From: WTXA01 sp041741995
Lineage (GTDB): Bacteria > Bacillota > TC1
Reading direction: 5' to 3'
NCBI GenBank assembly: GCA_041741995.1
Contig: JBGSJN010000112.1
Coordinates: forward strand, 1 to 17,457
Length of the DNA stretch: 17,457 nucleotides
The notes beneath the pieces are model-generated. The model worked only from the letters and a program-made list of their open reading frames with translations, had not been told where the DNA came from and did not search any database. This document shows positions 7,912 to 15,839 of the stretch, one piece after another. Position 1 is the stretch's first letter. Each line of letters opens with the position of its first letter. Both the position numbers and the translations under genes were made by a program.

Positions 7912-10053
7912 ATGGAAAAAATTGCTGGAATGGTTGAAAGAATAGTTTATAGAAATATTAGTAATGATTTTACTATTCTTCGTTTTCGTTCTGACAATGA
8001 AAAACAATATACAGTTAAAGGTAAGTTTTTTAATATTCATCCAGGGATGAGTCTTGAAATTTCTGGCAGTAATAGTATAAATAAATATGGTGAACAATTT
8101 GAGGCGGTTAATTATAGTGAGAGACCGCCTCTTACTTTACATAATATTGAAAAATACCTTGCAAGTGGCTTGATTAAAGGCATTGGGCCAGTCTATGCCA
8201 AGAAGATTGTCAAAAAATTCAAAGAGGATACTCTTGATATACTTGAATTTAATCCCAAAAGACTTCAAGAAATACCAGGTATTGGGGGGAAAAGAATAGA
8301 TGCTATTATAGAGTCCGTTGAAAAACAAAGAGATATAAAAGAGGTTATGTTGTTTTTAAGCGGCTTTGGGATATCATCAAATTATGCACTTAAAATTTAT
8401 AGACAATATGGCAAGGAAAGCATTGACCTTGTTTCTAAGAACCCGTATCAACTTGCTGAAGACATAGTTGGTATAGGCTTTATAATAGCCGACCAAATTG
8501 CTCTTAAGATAGGCTTTGATGAAAACTCTATACCAAGATCTAAGGCTGCAATTTTTTATGCATTAAGAGAAAAAAGTAGAGCTGGCCATGTTTTTGTATT
8601 TAGAGAAGAATTAGAGTCCTACGTTAAAAAGTTAGTTAATATAGATCATGAGCAAATTAGCTATGCCTTGGATATGATGATTAAGGAAAAAAAAGTTATC
8701 CTTTCAAGTGAAGAAGGACTAGATAGAATCTATTTAACCTATCTTTATCAAGCTGAAACTGGTATTGTAAGGGAATTATTAAGATTAAGGGATACTGACA
8801 ATAAAAAAGATACTAAGCAAATTGATAAGATTATCAATGAATTAGTTGAAGTTAATAAAATTCTATATAATGATGCACAAATAGAAGCGATAAGACTTAG
8901 TTATCTTAGTAAAATACTGGTATTGACTGGTGGACCTGGAACAGGTAAGACAACTACTGTTATAGGTATAATTGAAATGTTAAAAAAAATGAATTTATCT
9001 ATTGTACTAGCCGCCCCGACTGGAAGGGCTGCAAAAAGACTATCTGAAGTGACTGGTTGTGAAGCCCAGACTATTCATAGATTATTAGAATACAACATGG
9101 AAATAGGTTTTCAAAAAAATCGGGATAATCAGTTGATTGGCAATGTTTTTATTCTAGATGAATGTTCTATGATTGATATAAATCTTTTATACAGTTTTTT
9201 ACAGGCTCTCCCTGATAAGGCGTCTGTTATCTTTGCAGGTGATGTTGATCAGTTACCTTCAGTTGGACCAGGTAGTATTTTAAGAGATATTATTGATTCA
9301 CAGGTAGTCCCAGTTGTTTATTTGAAGGAAATTTTCAGGCAGGCCAAAGAAAGTAAGATTATTAGAAATGCACACTTAATAAACAAGAAACAAATACCAG
9401 ATTTATCCAATAGTAATGATAGTGACTTTTTTTATATACGCGAACCTAAGGTTGAAAAAGCTGTCGAGTTATTAGTTGATCTTTGTGCCGTTAGACTTCC
9501 GGAAAAATATGGTATTGATCCTATCAAGGATATCCAGGTTCTTGTGCCTATGAAAAAAGGCTTACATGGTAGTGTTAATCTAAATAAGGTGCTTCAGGAG
9601 GTTCTTAATCCAATTGGGAAATCTTTGGTTTACGGCGATAATATATTTCGCATAGGTGATAAGGTAATGCAAATCAGAAATAATTATGATAAAAGAATAT
9701 TTAATGGAGATATAGGTAAGATTATTGATATAGATGAGGATAATATACTACTAGTTGATTTTGATGGGGAACATGTTCCTTATGAACAAAGTGAACTGGA
9801 TGAATTATTACTTGGATATTCTGTGACTATTCATAAAAGTCAAGGTAGTGAGTATGATGTGGTGGTTATTTTACTATCTAATCAACATTATATAATGCTT
9901 GAAAAGAATCTTTTGTATACAGCTGTTACTAGAGCCAAGAAGTTACTAGTCCTTATTTCTACTGATGAGGTAGTTAAGGCTACTGTAAAAAGGGAGAATG
10001 TTTTAAAAAGAAATAGCTATTTATGTAAGAGATTGTCTGGAAGTATAGATTGA
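7912..10053 (+). CDS. recD2: RecD2-type 5'-3' DNA helicase (RecD/TraA family)
   Basis: This 713-aa superfamily 1B helicase is of the kind found in bacteria lacking RecBCD, where RecD2 acts in DNA repair and replication-fork upkeep. The N-terminal region carries an OB-like beta domain (1-70) and helix-hairpin-helix repeats: LIKGIGPVYAKKI and LQEIPGIGGKRI (about 85-135), then DIVGIGFIIADQIA (about 185-200). The helicase core has Walker A GGPGTGKT (340-347), Walker B DEC (416-418), GDVDQLPSVGPG, and the C-terminal GYSVTIHKSQGSE (635-647) with LLYTAVTRAKKLL. The N-terminal HhH region sets it apart from the RecBCD subunit RecD. Start ATG 7912 is 1 nt after the previous stop with a weak upstream site (GGAACGGAAG), so coupling is likely. 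Length is in the normal range. Confidence 0.92.
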   Translation: MEKIAGMVERIVYRNISNDFTILRFRSDNEKQYTVKGKFFNIHPGMSLEISGSNSINKYGEQFEAVNYSERPPLTLHNIEKYLASGLIKGIGPVYAKKIVKKFKEDTLDILEFNPKRLQEIPGIGGKRIDAIIESVEKQRDIKEVMLFLSGFGISSNYALKIYRQYGKESIDLVSKNPYQLAEDIVGIGFIIADQIALKIGFDENSIPRSKAAIFYALREKSRAGHVFVFREELESYVKKLVNIDHEQISYALDMMIKEKKVILSSEEGLDRIYLTYLYQAETGIVRELLRLRDTDNKKDTKQIDKIINELVEVNKILYNDAQIEAIRLSYLSKILVLTGGPGTGKTTTVIGIIEMLKKMNLSIVLAAPTGRAAKRLSEVTGCEAQTIHRLLEYNMEIGFQKNRDNQLIGNVFILDECSMIDINLLYSFLQALPDKASVIFAGDVDQLPSVGPGSILRDIIDSQVVPVVYLKEIFRQAKESKIIRNAHLINKKQIPDLSNSNDSDFFYIREPKVEKAVELLVDLCAVRLPEKYGIDPIKDIQVLVPMKKGLHGSVNLNKVLQEVLNPIGKSLVYGDNIFRIGDKVMQIRNNYDKRIFNGDIGKIIDIDEDNILLVDFDGEHVPYEQSELDELLLGYSVTIHKSQGSEYDVVVILLSNQHYIMLEKNLLYTAVTRAKKLLVLISTDEVVKATVKRENVLKRNSYLCKRLSGSID

Positions 10054-10119
10054 AATTATAATAATTACTATTTCGTACGTAGTATGTTAATATAAATCAT
10101 ATAAATATCTAATAACATA

Positions 10120-10148
10120 TTGACTATATATAAAGAAAAAGTGATAAT
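10120..10148 (+). promoter_or_regulatory. Promoter of the Flp pilin gene
   Basis: TTGACT (10120-10125) and GATAAT (10143-10148) have a 17-bp spacer. The predicted start is near 10155, leaving a leader of about 57 nt. The 13 bases AAAAAGTGATAAT at 10136-10148 recur identically in the tadV promoter. The 66 bases between recD2 and this promoter (10054-10119) are AT-rich and hold only weak inverted repeats with no T-tract, so I see no true recD2 terminator there. Confidence 0.75.
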
Positions 10149-10164
10149 ATAGACATAGAAGAAG

Positions 10165-10180
10165 GATAATCTTAATTATC
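10165..10180 (+). repeat. Inverted repeat in the flp leader
   Basis: GATAAT (10165-10170) and ATTATC (10175-10180) can form a 6-bp AU-rich stem with a CTTA loop, shortly after the predicted transcript start. It could protect the 5' end of a highly expressed mRNA or be a binding site. It may also be chance in AT-rich DNA. Confidence 0.35.
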
Positions 10181-10211
10181 ACAGATAAAAAAATCAAAGG
10201 GGGACACGGAA

Positions 10212-10382
10212 ATGAAATTATTACAAAGATTGTTTAAAGAGGAAAGTGGACAAGGTTTAGTTGAGTATGGTCTGCTAGTGGCATTGATTGTAGTTATAGT
10301 TGTAGCAGTTCTTATTACATTCAGAGGAGCCCTAGAAGATCTGTTTGATGGTATTGCTGATGAAATTGTAATGCCTGAGTAA
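10212..10382 (+). CDS. flp: Flp-type IVb prepilin (major Tad pilin)
   Basis: This 56-aa small prepilin is the building block of the Tad/Flp pilus. A short basic leader ends in SGQGLVEYGLL. Prepilin peptidase should cut after Gly13 and leave a 43-aa pilin with Glu at +5 and Tyr at +6, the type IVb G/xxxxEY signature. A hydrophobic helix (about 20-37) forms the fibre core. A short polar tail with several acidic residues ends the protein. AAAGGGGGA at 10196-10204 is the ribosome binding site. The gene stands alone between its own promoter and a strong terminator, ahead of the assembly genes. This fits the need for far more pilin than machinery. Confidence 0.92.
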   Translation: MKLLQRLFKEESGQGLVEYGLLVALIVVIVVAVLITFRGALEDLFDGIADEIVMPE

Positions 10383-10407
10383 TATTTATTTAATTATTAG
10401 ATAATGA

Positions 10408-10437
10408 AAAAGCCTCCTATAGGAGGCTTTTCTTTTT
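10408..10437 (+). terminator. Strong rho-independent terminator after flp
   Basis: AAAAGCCTCC (10408-10417) and GGAGGCTTTT (10422-10431) form a perfect 10-bp stem with a TATA loop, followed by CTTTTTC. It should end most flp transcripts 25 nt past the stop codon and make the rest of the Tad operon depend on the next promoter. Confidence 0.93.
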
Positions 10438-10473
10438 CTTATATTATATACTTTTTAGATTTTTAAAATTAGA

Positions 10474-10502
10474 TTGACTTAAGGTATATAAAAAGTGATA
10501 AT
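10474..10502 (+). promoter_or_regulatory. Promoter of the tadV-to-tadC operon
   Basis: TTGACT (10474-10479) and GATAAT (10497-10502) with a 17-bp spacer repeat the flp promoter design. The stretch AAAAAGTGATAAT (10490-10502) is identical to 10136-10148. The predicted start is near 10509, leaving about 42 nt before tadV. It lies just past the flp terminator. No other clear promoter is seen before any later Tad gene in the window. Confidence 0.72.
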
Positions 10503-10550
10503 TAAAGTGAACAATGATGAAAATATTGATTTGTAAGGAATTTGAAAAAT

Positions 10551-11132
10551 ATGTATAATGTGATTTTGAATATATTAACAGATTTGATCTTAGTAACATT
10601 ATTAGTATTATGTGCTTTTGAGGATGCTAGGAGAAAAATTATTCCAAATAAATATACCGTCCCTGCAATTTTAATCGGTGTTATATTGATGACAATGAAT
10701 AATGGATTTCTAGGTTTTAAAGATAGCCTGATTGGATTTGCTTTTGGTTTTCTAATATTTCTGATACCTTTTGTTTTTGGTTTAATGGGAGCAGGTGATG
10801 TTAAACTTATGGCAGCAATTGGTGCTCTTAAAGGTTTCACCTTTACAGTTAGTGCTTTACTCGCCTCTGGATTAGTTGGTGGAATAATTACAATTATCTA
10901 TATTGTTTATAAGAAACAATTTGTAAGGACTTTAGTTAATATGTTTGGAATGATATTTAGACCAATTTCAAAAAGTATATATTTAAAATCAGGAAATATT
11001 ACTTCAAAAAGAATATATGATTATTTTGAAAATAAAAAACTAGAAAGTTCAAACTTATATATTCCTTATGCAATTCCAATAGCAATAGGAACTCTAGGTG
11101 TTTTATTTATTAATTATTTTAGTATAATTTAA
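10551..11132 (+). CDS. tadV: Tad prepilin peptidase (A24 aspartic protease)
   Basis: This 193-aa membrane-embedded peptidase should trim the leaders of the Flp prepilin and the TadE pseudopilin. Both catalytic aspartates are present: Asp25 in FEDARRKIIPN and Asp83 in GAGDVKLMAAIG, the GxGD signature of the family. Hydrophobic helices span most of the protein, with a charged loop at about 123-165. It lacks the N-terminal methyltransferase domain of PilD-type enzymes, as expected for TadV/CpaA. I prefer ATG 10551. TAAGGAA at 10534-10540 leaves 10 nt before it, whereas an in-frame TTG at 10542 would sit only 1 nt past that site. Confidence 0.9.
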   Translation: MYNVILNILTDLILVTLLVLCAFEDARRKIIPNKYTVPAILIGVILMTMNNGFLGFKDSLIGFAFGFLIFLIPFVFGLMGAGDVKLMAAIGALKGFTFTVSALLASGLVGGIITIIYIVYKKQFVRTLVNMFGMIFRPISKSIYLKSGNITSKRIYDYFENKKLESSNLYIPYAIPIAIGTLGVLFINYFSII

Positions 11133-11150
11133 AGTCATGAGGTGGTTACA

Positions 11151-11570
11151 ATGAAAAAAATATTTTTTTCAAAAGAAATTAAAAAAGAAAATGGACAGTC
11201 TGTTGTTGAATTTGCATTGGTCATACCTGTTCTTATTTTCTTTATGTTAGGTATTCTTGAGTTTGGCTGGTTGTTTAATGCTAATATAATTTTAACAAGT
11301 GCTGCCCGTGAAGGGGTTAGAGCAGCTGTTGTATCAGAAGATAATCGAAGTACTAAGGCATTTGCAGCTGCTACAGAAACTGTTCAAGGAACAAGTGGAA
11401 TTACTCTTGTTAATAATAGTACTAATTACAAATATTATGAAGTTGTTGACACTGAAGAAAATACAAATAATGCTGTAGTTGAGATTATTGGTAGTGTTGA
11501 ACCATTAATAGGTATATTTCAAAGCGATCCATATAGAATAGAGGCTCGTGCGGTTATGAGGATTGAATAA
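11151..11570 (+). CDS. tadE: TadE-like pseudopilin
   Basis: This 139-aa minor pilin-like protein is needed for Tad pilus formation. Its leader ends in KKENGQSVVEF, with predicted cleavage after Gly15 and Glu at +5, so the TadV enzyme next door is the likely processor. A single hydrophobic helix (about 18-38) with FALVIPVLIFFMLGILEFGW is the TadE signature. A soluble outer domain of about 95 residues follows. GAGGTG at 11139-11144 gives a 6-nt gap to ATG 11151. The in-frame GTG at 11142 overlaps that site and is rejected. Only one TadE-type gene is visible. TadF or TadG could lie beyond the window. Confidence 0.87.
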   Translation: MKKIFFSKEIKKENGQSVVEFALVIPVLIFFMLGILEFGWLFNANIILTSAAREGVRAAVVSEDNRSTKAFAAATETVQGTSGITLVNNSTNYKYYEVVDTEENTNNAVVEIIGSVEPLIGIFQSDPYRIEARAVMRIE

Positions 11571-11629
11571 TATAATTTTTATTAAATAATTATATAAATA
11601 AAATTAATATTTGAAAGGGAGTGCATTTA

Positions 11630-12277
11630 ATGAAAATAAAAAAAAGGATAATAGTACTAGCAGTTATCGCTGGACTAATAACAGCATTTTTAACAATAGC
11701 TTATATTAACTCTAATAATAACAATATACCATCAGCGCTTAAAACAGTAAGTGTAGTAGTTGCCGTGGAAGATATACCGGCAAATGTTAAAATAACTAAC
11801 AATATGGTACAGGTGAAAGAATTACCAGTTATTAGTGTACATGTTAATGCTATTAGTGATTTGAATGAAGTTATTGGTCAAATTTCGAGTAATAAAATTG
11901 TATCTGGGGAACAAGTTATTAAAGATCGTTTAGCATTAGGGCAATCAGATACTTCAATCTCATTTACTATTCCAGCAAATATGCGAGCTATTGCGATACC
12001 TATAAATGAAGAGACTGGTGTAGCAGGTTATATTTCCATAGGTGATAGGATTGATATATATATACAAGGAGAATCTGCTCCTATACAATACAACAGTATT
12101 GTGGTTTTACAAAAGGGTATCAATGCTCCTGGTGACTCAGAAGTTCAAGCTACAAATAAAGGTTTAACTACATCATTAACTTTACTAGTTAACCCAGATC
12201 AAGCTTCAGTATTAGCCAATGCTATAGCTACAAACAATCCAATAGTAGTAATCCTTAGAAATCCATCAGATATTTAG
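11630..12277 (+). CDS. cpaB: Flp pilus assembly protein CpaB/RcpC
   Basis: This 215-aa protein has one N-terminal membrane anchor (about 6-24) followed by a SAF-type beta-clip domain (about 40-105, with EDIPANVKITNNMV and SGEQVIKDRLA). A second conserved block contains AIAIPINEETGVAGYISIGDRIDIYI. In diderm bacteria CpaB/RcpC works with the secretin. Here it would act at the outer face of the cell membrane, with a role in the monoderm pilus still unclear. AAAGGGAG at 11614-11621 gives an 8-nt gap to ATG 11630, and the in-frame GTG at 11621 overlaps this site. The preceding 59 bases are almost pure A/T with no promoter I can support. Confidence 0.88.
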   Translation: MKIKKRIIVLAVIAGLITAFLTIAYINSNNNNIPSALKTVSVVVAVEDIPANVKITNNMVQVKELPVISVHVNAISDLNEVIGQISSNKIVSGEQVIKDRLALGQSDTSISFTIPANMRAIAIPINEETGVAGYISIGDRIDIYIQGESAPIQYNSIVVLQKGINAPGDSEVQATNKGLTTSLTLLVNPDQASVLANAIATNNPIVVILRNPSDI

Positions 12278-12296
12278 TGAAAGGAAGGTAGTTTAA

Positions 12297-13457
12297 ATGG
12301 ATAAAATTAAAGTAATAATTTTGGATAACAATTTAGAAGAAAGATTTGATATCGAAAATTCCTTAGCTAATGTAGATTATATTGATTTGGCTAGAACTCC
12401 TGATGATTTCGAAGAGGCTCAAGCAATTATTGAAACTGATTTTGTCGATGTGATTTTGATTTCAAGAAATTTTGATGAGGATGGTTACATTGTAGCTGAA
12501 AAATTATCTACAGAATTTGTTGATAAAGCTACAATTATAATTGAAAAAGAGATTAATGAAGATACAATGTATAAAGCTATCTTTTCTGGTGCAAAGGATG
12601 TAATTCTTTTACCTATTAAGGCCAATAAACTTGTAGATTCAATTTATAAAGCAAATAAATTGACTAAGAAACGACTAGAATATCAAAAGAAAGCTATAAT
12701 TTCTAAAAAGAAAAAAAGTGGTTATGGACAAGTATATACTGTATTTAGTACAAAAGGTGGTACTGGAAAAACTTTTTTTGCAACAAATCTTGCTATAACT
12801 TTATTAAAAGAAACAGGGAAAAAAGTTGTATTATTAGATTTTGATTTAGACTATGGAAATATAACTTTAGCATTAGATATTATACCTAAATTCACAATAA
12901 ATGATGTTATTGATGATTTAAAAAATTTGGATTCTGATTATGTTGAAACTTTTTTAACAAAGCATGAATCTGGGTTAAGAGTTTTAGCTACTAGTAAAGA
13001 TTCAAATTCAAATGATTTTATAAATTCTGAACAGATTCAAACGATTTTAAAGGCTTTACAATCAGCTTATGACTATATTATTATTGACATGTCATCTAGA
13101 TTTAATGATGCAACAAATCCAGCATTTGTTTTTTCTGAAAAACTATATTTAATTACAACTCCAGAAATAATGTCTGTTAAAAATATTAAAGGTGCAATAA
13201 CAACTTTAACTGATTTTAATTATCCAAAAAATAAAATAAGTGTTGTACTTAATAAATTTTCTAAAAACAGTGATATAAGGTCTAGTGATATTGAAAAAAT
13301 TATTGGTTTTGACATATTATATAAAGTTCCAGATGATTATCTAAAAGTTACGGCATCACTTAATCAAGGTATACCTTATGTACATAAGTATCCAAGAAGT
13401 GAAATTGCTAAAAGCTTTATTAATATAGTTAAGAGCATTACTAAAAATGAAAACTAA
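12297..13457 (+). CDS. cpaE: CpaE/TadZ MinD-like pilus localisation ATPase
   Basis: This 386-aa protein combines an N-terminal receiver-like domain (about 1-120) with a C-terminal ParA/MinD ATPase domain (about 145-380). The ATPase has a deviant Walker A, KGGTGKT (153-159), with the signature lysine. It also has VVLLDFDLDYGNITLAL and the Walker B-like YDYIIIDMSS. The receiver domain has Ser56 where a response regulator carries the phosphorylated aspartate (DVILIS versus the usual DxxLLD). It is therefore an atypical receiver, as known for TadZ/CpaE. The family places Tad machinery at a site in the cell. AAGGAAGG before ATG 12297 is a good ribosome binding site, and it follows cpaB by 19 nt. 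Confidence 0.9.
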   Translation: MDKIKVIILDNNLEERFDIENSLANVDYIDLARTPDDFEEAQAIIETDFVDVILISRNFDEDGYIVAEKLSTEFVDKATIIIEKEINEDTMYKAIFSGAKDVILLPIKANKLVDSIYKANKLTKKRLEYQKKAIISKKKKSGYGQVYTVFSTKGGTGKTFFATNLAITLLKETGKKVVLLDFDLDYGNITLALDIIPKFTINDVIDDLKNLDSDYVETFLTKHESGLRVLATSKDSNSNDFINSEQIQTILKALQSAYDYIIIDMSSRFNDATNPAFVFSEKLYLITTPEIMSVKNIKGAITTLTDFNYPKNKISVVLNKFSKNSDIRSSDIEKIIGFDILYKVPDDYLKVTASLNQGIPYVHKYPRSEIAKSFINIVKSITKNEN

Positions 13458-13480
13458 TTATCATAAAAGGAGGTAGGTTT

Positions 13481-14839
13481 ATGAATTTTATAAATTTTGG
13501 ACCAAATCAAAATGATATAACAAATGAAGATAAAAAACCTTCTGAAGAACTACAGGAAAAAAGAAAAGCTGAACTTGAAGATTTTTCTATTTTAGTTTTA
13601 GAAGGTGTTATTGACGATTTAACTTTTACACCTGATAAAAATAGCCCAGAAGATCTAAAAATTTTGGATGAACAAATACTTGAAACAATGAATGCTTTGG
13701 CAGTGAAAAATGGAAAACATTTATTACAAGGAGACAAGCTGAAAGTATCCAAATTGGTGAAAGATGAAATTTTAGCTTATGGGCCAATTACATCATTTTT
13801 AGATGATCCTTCTGTAACAGAGGTTATGGTAAATGGTCCTGACATGGTATTTATTGAAAGATTTGGTAAAATTGAAAAAACCAATAAAGTATTTAGAAAT
13901 AATCAACATGTTTTGCACACTATAGACAAAATTGTTGCCCCAATAGGAAGAAGAGTAGATGAAAGCAGCCCAATGGTAGATGCACGACTTCCTGATGGTT
14001 CACGGGTAAATATAATTATTCCACCGCTAGCAATTAAGGGACCAACTATAACTATCAGAAAATTTTCTATAGATCCTTATGGACTTGAAGATCTGATATC
14101 TTTTGGATCATTAAATATGAACATGGCTAAATTTTTACGCTCATGTGTAAAAGGAAGATTAAATATTATCGTATCAGGTGGTACAGGTAGTGGTAAAACC
14201 ACATTGATGAATGTCATTTCAAGTTTCATATCACATGAAGAACGTATTGTTACTATTGAAGATGCAGCAGAGATGCAGTTACAACAAGAACATGTTGTAA
14301 CGTTAGAAAGTAGAACTTCTAATATTGAAGGTAAAGGTAAAGTATCAATAAGAGATCTAGTAGTAAATACTTTGCGTATGAGACCTGATAGAATAATTGT
14401 TGGTGAGGTTAGAAGTGGTGAAGCTCTTGATATGCTTCAAGCTATGAATACTGGTCATGATGGTTCAATTACTACAGTGCACGCTAATTCTCCTAGAGAT
14501 GCCTTAGCTCGACTTGAAACCATGGTACTTATGGCGGGAATGGATTTGCCATCAAAAGCAATAAGAGAACAAATTTCATCTGCTATTGATTTGGTAATTC
14601 AAGTAACCAGATTTAATGATGGTACAAGGAAAATAACAAAAATATCAGAAGTAATGGGAATGGAAAATGAAACAATTACATTACAAGATATTTTCTATTA
14701 CAAACAAGATGGCTTTGATGAAACCAACAAGGTGATTGGGAAATATCTCCCTACTGGTGTAGTACCTTCATTTATGGATAAATTGAAAGCACATGGAGAA
14801 AATGTACAGTCTTCAATTTTTAAAAATGTAGATCAATAA
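13481..14839 (+). CDS. cpaF: CpaF/TadA pilus assembly ATPase
   Basis: This 452-aa cytoplasmic hexameric secretion ATPase of the type II/IV family powers pilus assembly, and in some Tad systems retraction too. Walker A is GGTGSGKT (233-240). The conserved MRPDRIIVGEVRSGEALD stretch (about 300-317) holds the Walker B region, and the His box reads TTVHANS (331-337). The N-terminal domain contains YGPITSFLDDPSVTEVMVNGP, typical of CpaF proteins. AAAGGAGGT ends 7 nt before ATG 13481. It lies between cpaE and the platform genes tadB and tadC in standard Tad order. This TadA is not the tRNA adenosine deaminase of the same name. Confidence 0.95.
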   Translation: MNFINFGPNQNDITNEDKKPSEELQEKRKAELEDFSILVLEGVIDDLTFTPDKNSPEDLKILDEQILETMNALAVKNGKHLLQGDKLKVSKLVKDEILAYGPITSFLDDPSVTEVMVNGPDMVFIERFGKIEKTNKVFRNNQHVLHTIDKIVAPIGRRVDESSPMVDARLPDGSRVNIIIPPLAIKGPTITIRKFSIDPYGLEDLISFGSLNMNMAKFLRSCVKGRLNIIVSGGTGSGKTTLMNVISSFISHEERIVTIEDAAEMQLQQEHVVTLESRTSNIEGKGKVSIRDLVVNTLRMRPDRIIVGEVRSGEALDMLQAMNTGHDGSITTVHANSPRDALARLETMVLMAGMDLPSKAIREQISSAIDLVIQVTRFNDGTRKITKISEVMGMENETITLQDIFYYKQDGFDETNKVIGKYLPTGVVPSFMDKLKAHGENVQSSIFKNVDQ

Positions 14840-14860
14840 AACTTATTGGAGGTGAAACTT

Positions 14861-15826
14861 TTGACTCTACTATATATATCAATTACAATTTTCATTACAC
14901 TACTAGTTATATCACTATACTTGGTGATTAATGAAAGAAAAATGAATATAAAAAATAGATTAGAAGTCTATACAACTGATAATTTTACTTTTGAGTATAA
15001 AGAAAACACTAGTAAAACAGAGAAAAAAACAGAGAATGTAACATTCTTAGGAGTATTTGGCAAATTGCTGCCATTGGAAAATTATTTTGAAAAAAAGAAG
15101 ATCTTATTAAATAGAGCAAGACTTTTAATGAAACCTGAAGAACTTCTTGGGATTTGTCTAATTTCGAGTATGTTATTTAGCTCAATCATATTTTTGTTTA
15201 CCAACAATATATTTCTTATGATTATTTGTTTTATAATCGGCTTTAAAATCCCCGTTATTTACGTGCAAAAGCTAAAAAAAGACAGAGCTAAAAAACTAAA
15301 TAATCAATTGCCTGATGCAATTACAATTTTAGCAAATGGAATAAGAGCTGGTCTTAGCTTTAATCAAGCTATAGTTATAGCGGCTAAAGAGATGGATGAT
15401 CCGATTGCAGAGGACTTAAAAAAGGTTGTTCATGAAAATTTATTGGGTAAGAATATTGATGAAGCTTTAAAAGATTTTGCTACAAGAACGGATGATGATG
15501 ACGTTGAAATTCTTGTAACCGCAGTATTAATTCAGAGACAAGTTGGTGGAAATATTTCCGAAATTTTCGATACTATATCCAACACCATTCGAGAAAGAGT
15601 GAAATTAAAGGGTGATATAAGATCTATGACTGCACAAAGTAAGTTGTCAGCAATAATAATTGGTATTATACCACCATCTATAGTATTAATTTTATACTTA
15701 ATTAATAAAGATTTTTTAATGCCACTCATTACAACTTTACCGGGTAATTTAATGTTAATAGTTGCACTTTTTATGCAAGGTCTTGGTATTTTTATTTTAG
15801 TCAAAATGTTAGATTTGAAAGTATAG
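14861..15826 (+). CDS. tadB: TadB inner-membrane platform protein (T2SF domain)
   Basis: This 321-aa membrane protein would form, with TadC, the platform that couples the CpaF ATPase to pilin assembly. An N-terminal membrane helix (about 3-22) precedes a charged cytoplasmic stretch. A hydrophobic pair at about 100-135, the T2SF/GspF domain (about 150-280, with NQLPDAITILANGIRAGLSF and RQVGGNISEIFDTI) and two C-terminal helices follow. I chose TTG 14861 because GGAGGTG at 14848-14854 ends 6 nt before it. The frame opens further at TTG 14846, but that codon precedes the ribosome binding site. It is 21 nt after cpaF and 13 nt before tadC. Confidence 0.9.
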   Translation: MTLLYISITIFITLLVISLYLVINERKMNIKNRLEVYTTDNFTFEYKENTSKTEKKTENVTFLGVFGKLLPLENYFEKKKILLNRARLLMKPEELLGICLISSMLFSSIIFLFTNNIFLMIICFIIGFKIPVIYVQKLKKDRAKKLNNQLPDAITILANGIRAGLSFNQAIVIAAKEMDDPIAEDLKKVVHENLLGKNIDEALKDFATRTDDDDVEILVTAVLIQRQVGGNISEIFDTISNTIRERVKLKGDIRSMTAQSKLSAIIIGIIPPSIVLILYLINKDFLMPLITTLPGNLMLIVALFMQGLGIFILVKMLDLKV

Positions 15827-15839
15827 ATGAGGTGAAACT

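Noticed and set aside
7912..10053. RecD subunit of RecBCD
   Set aside because: The N-terminal OB and helix-hairpin-helix region and the absence of recB/recC neighbours point to stand-alone RecD2.
10054..10119. Terminator after recD2
   Set aside because: Only short AT-rich repeats (for example TACTA and TAGTA around CGTACG) are present, with no GC-rich stem and no T-tract, so I do not call one.
10149..10211. Possible c-di-GMP riboswitch before the pilin gene, as seen before some clostridial pilus genes
   Set aside because: The leader is only about 57 nt, AT-rich, and shows neither the GEMM-I nor the class II conserved core. It holds only a 6-bp hairpin.
11571..11629. Promoter or hairpin before cpaB
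   Set aside because: The 59 bases are nearly all A/T. A 7-bp TTTTATT/AATAAAA repeat is expected by chance, and no -35 element is convincing.
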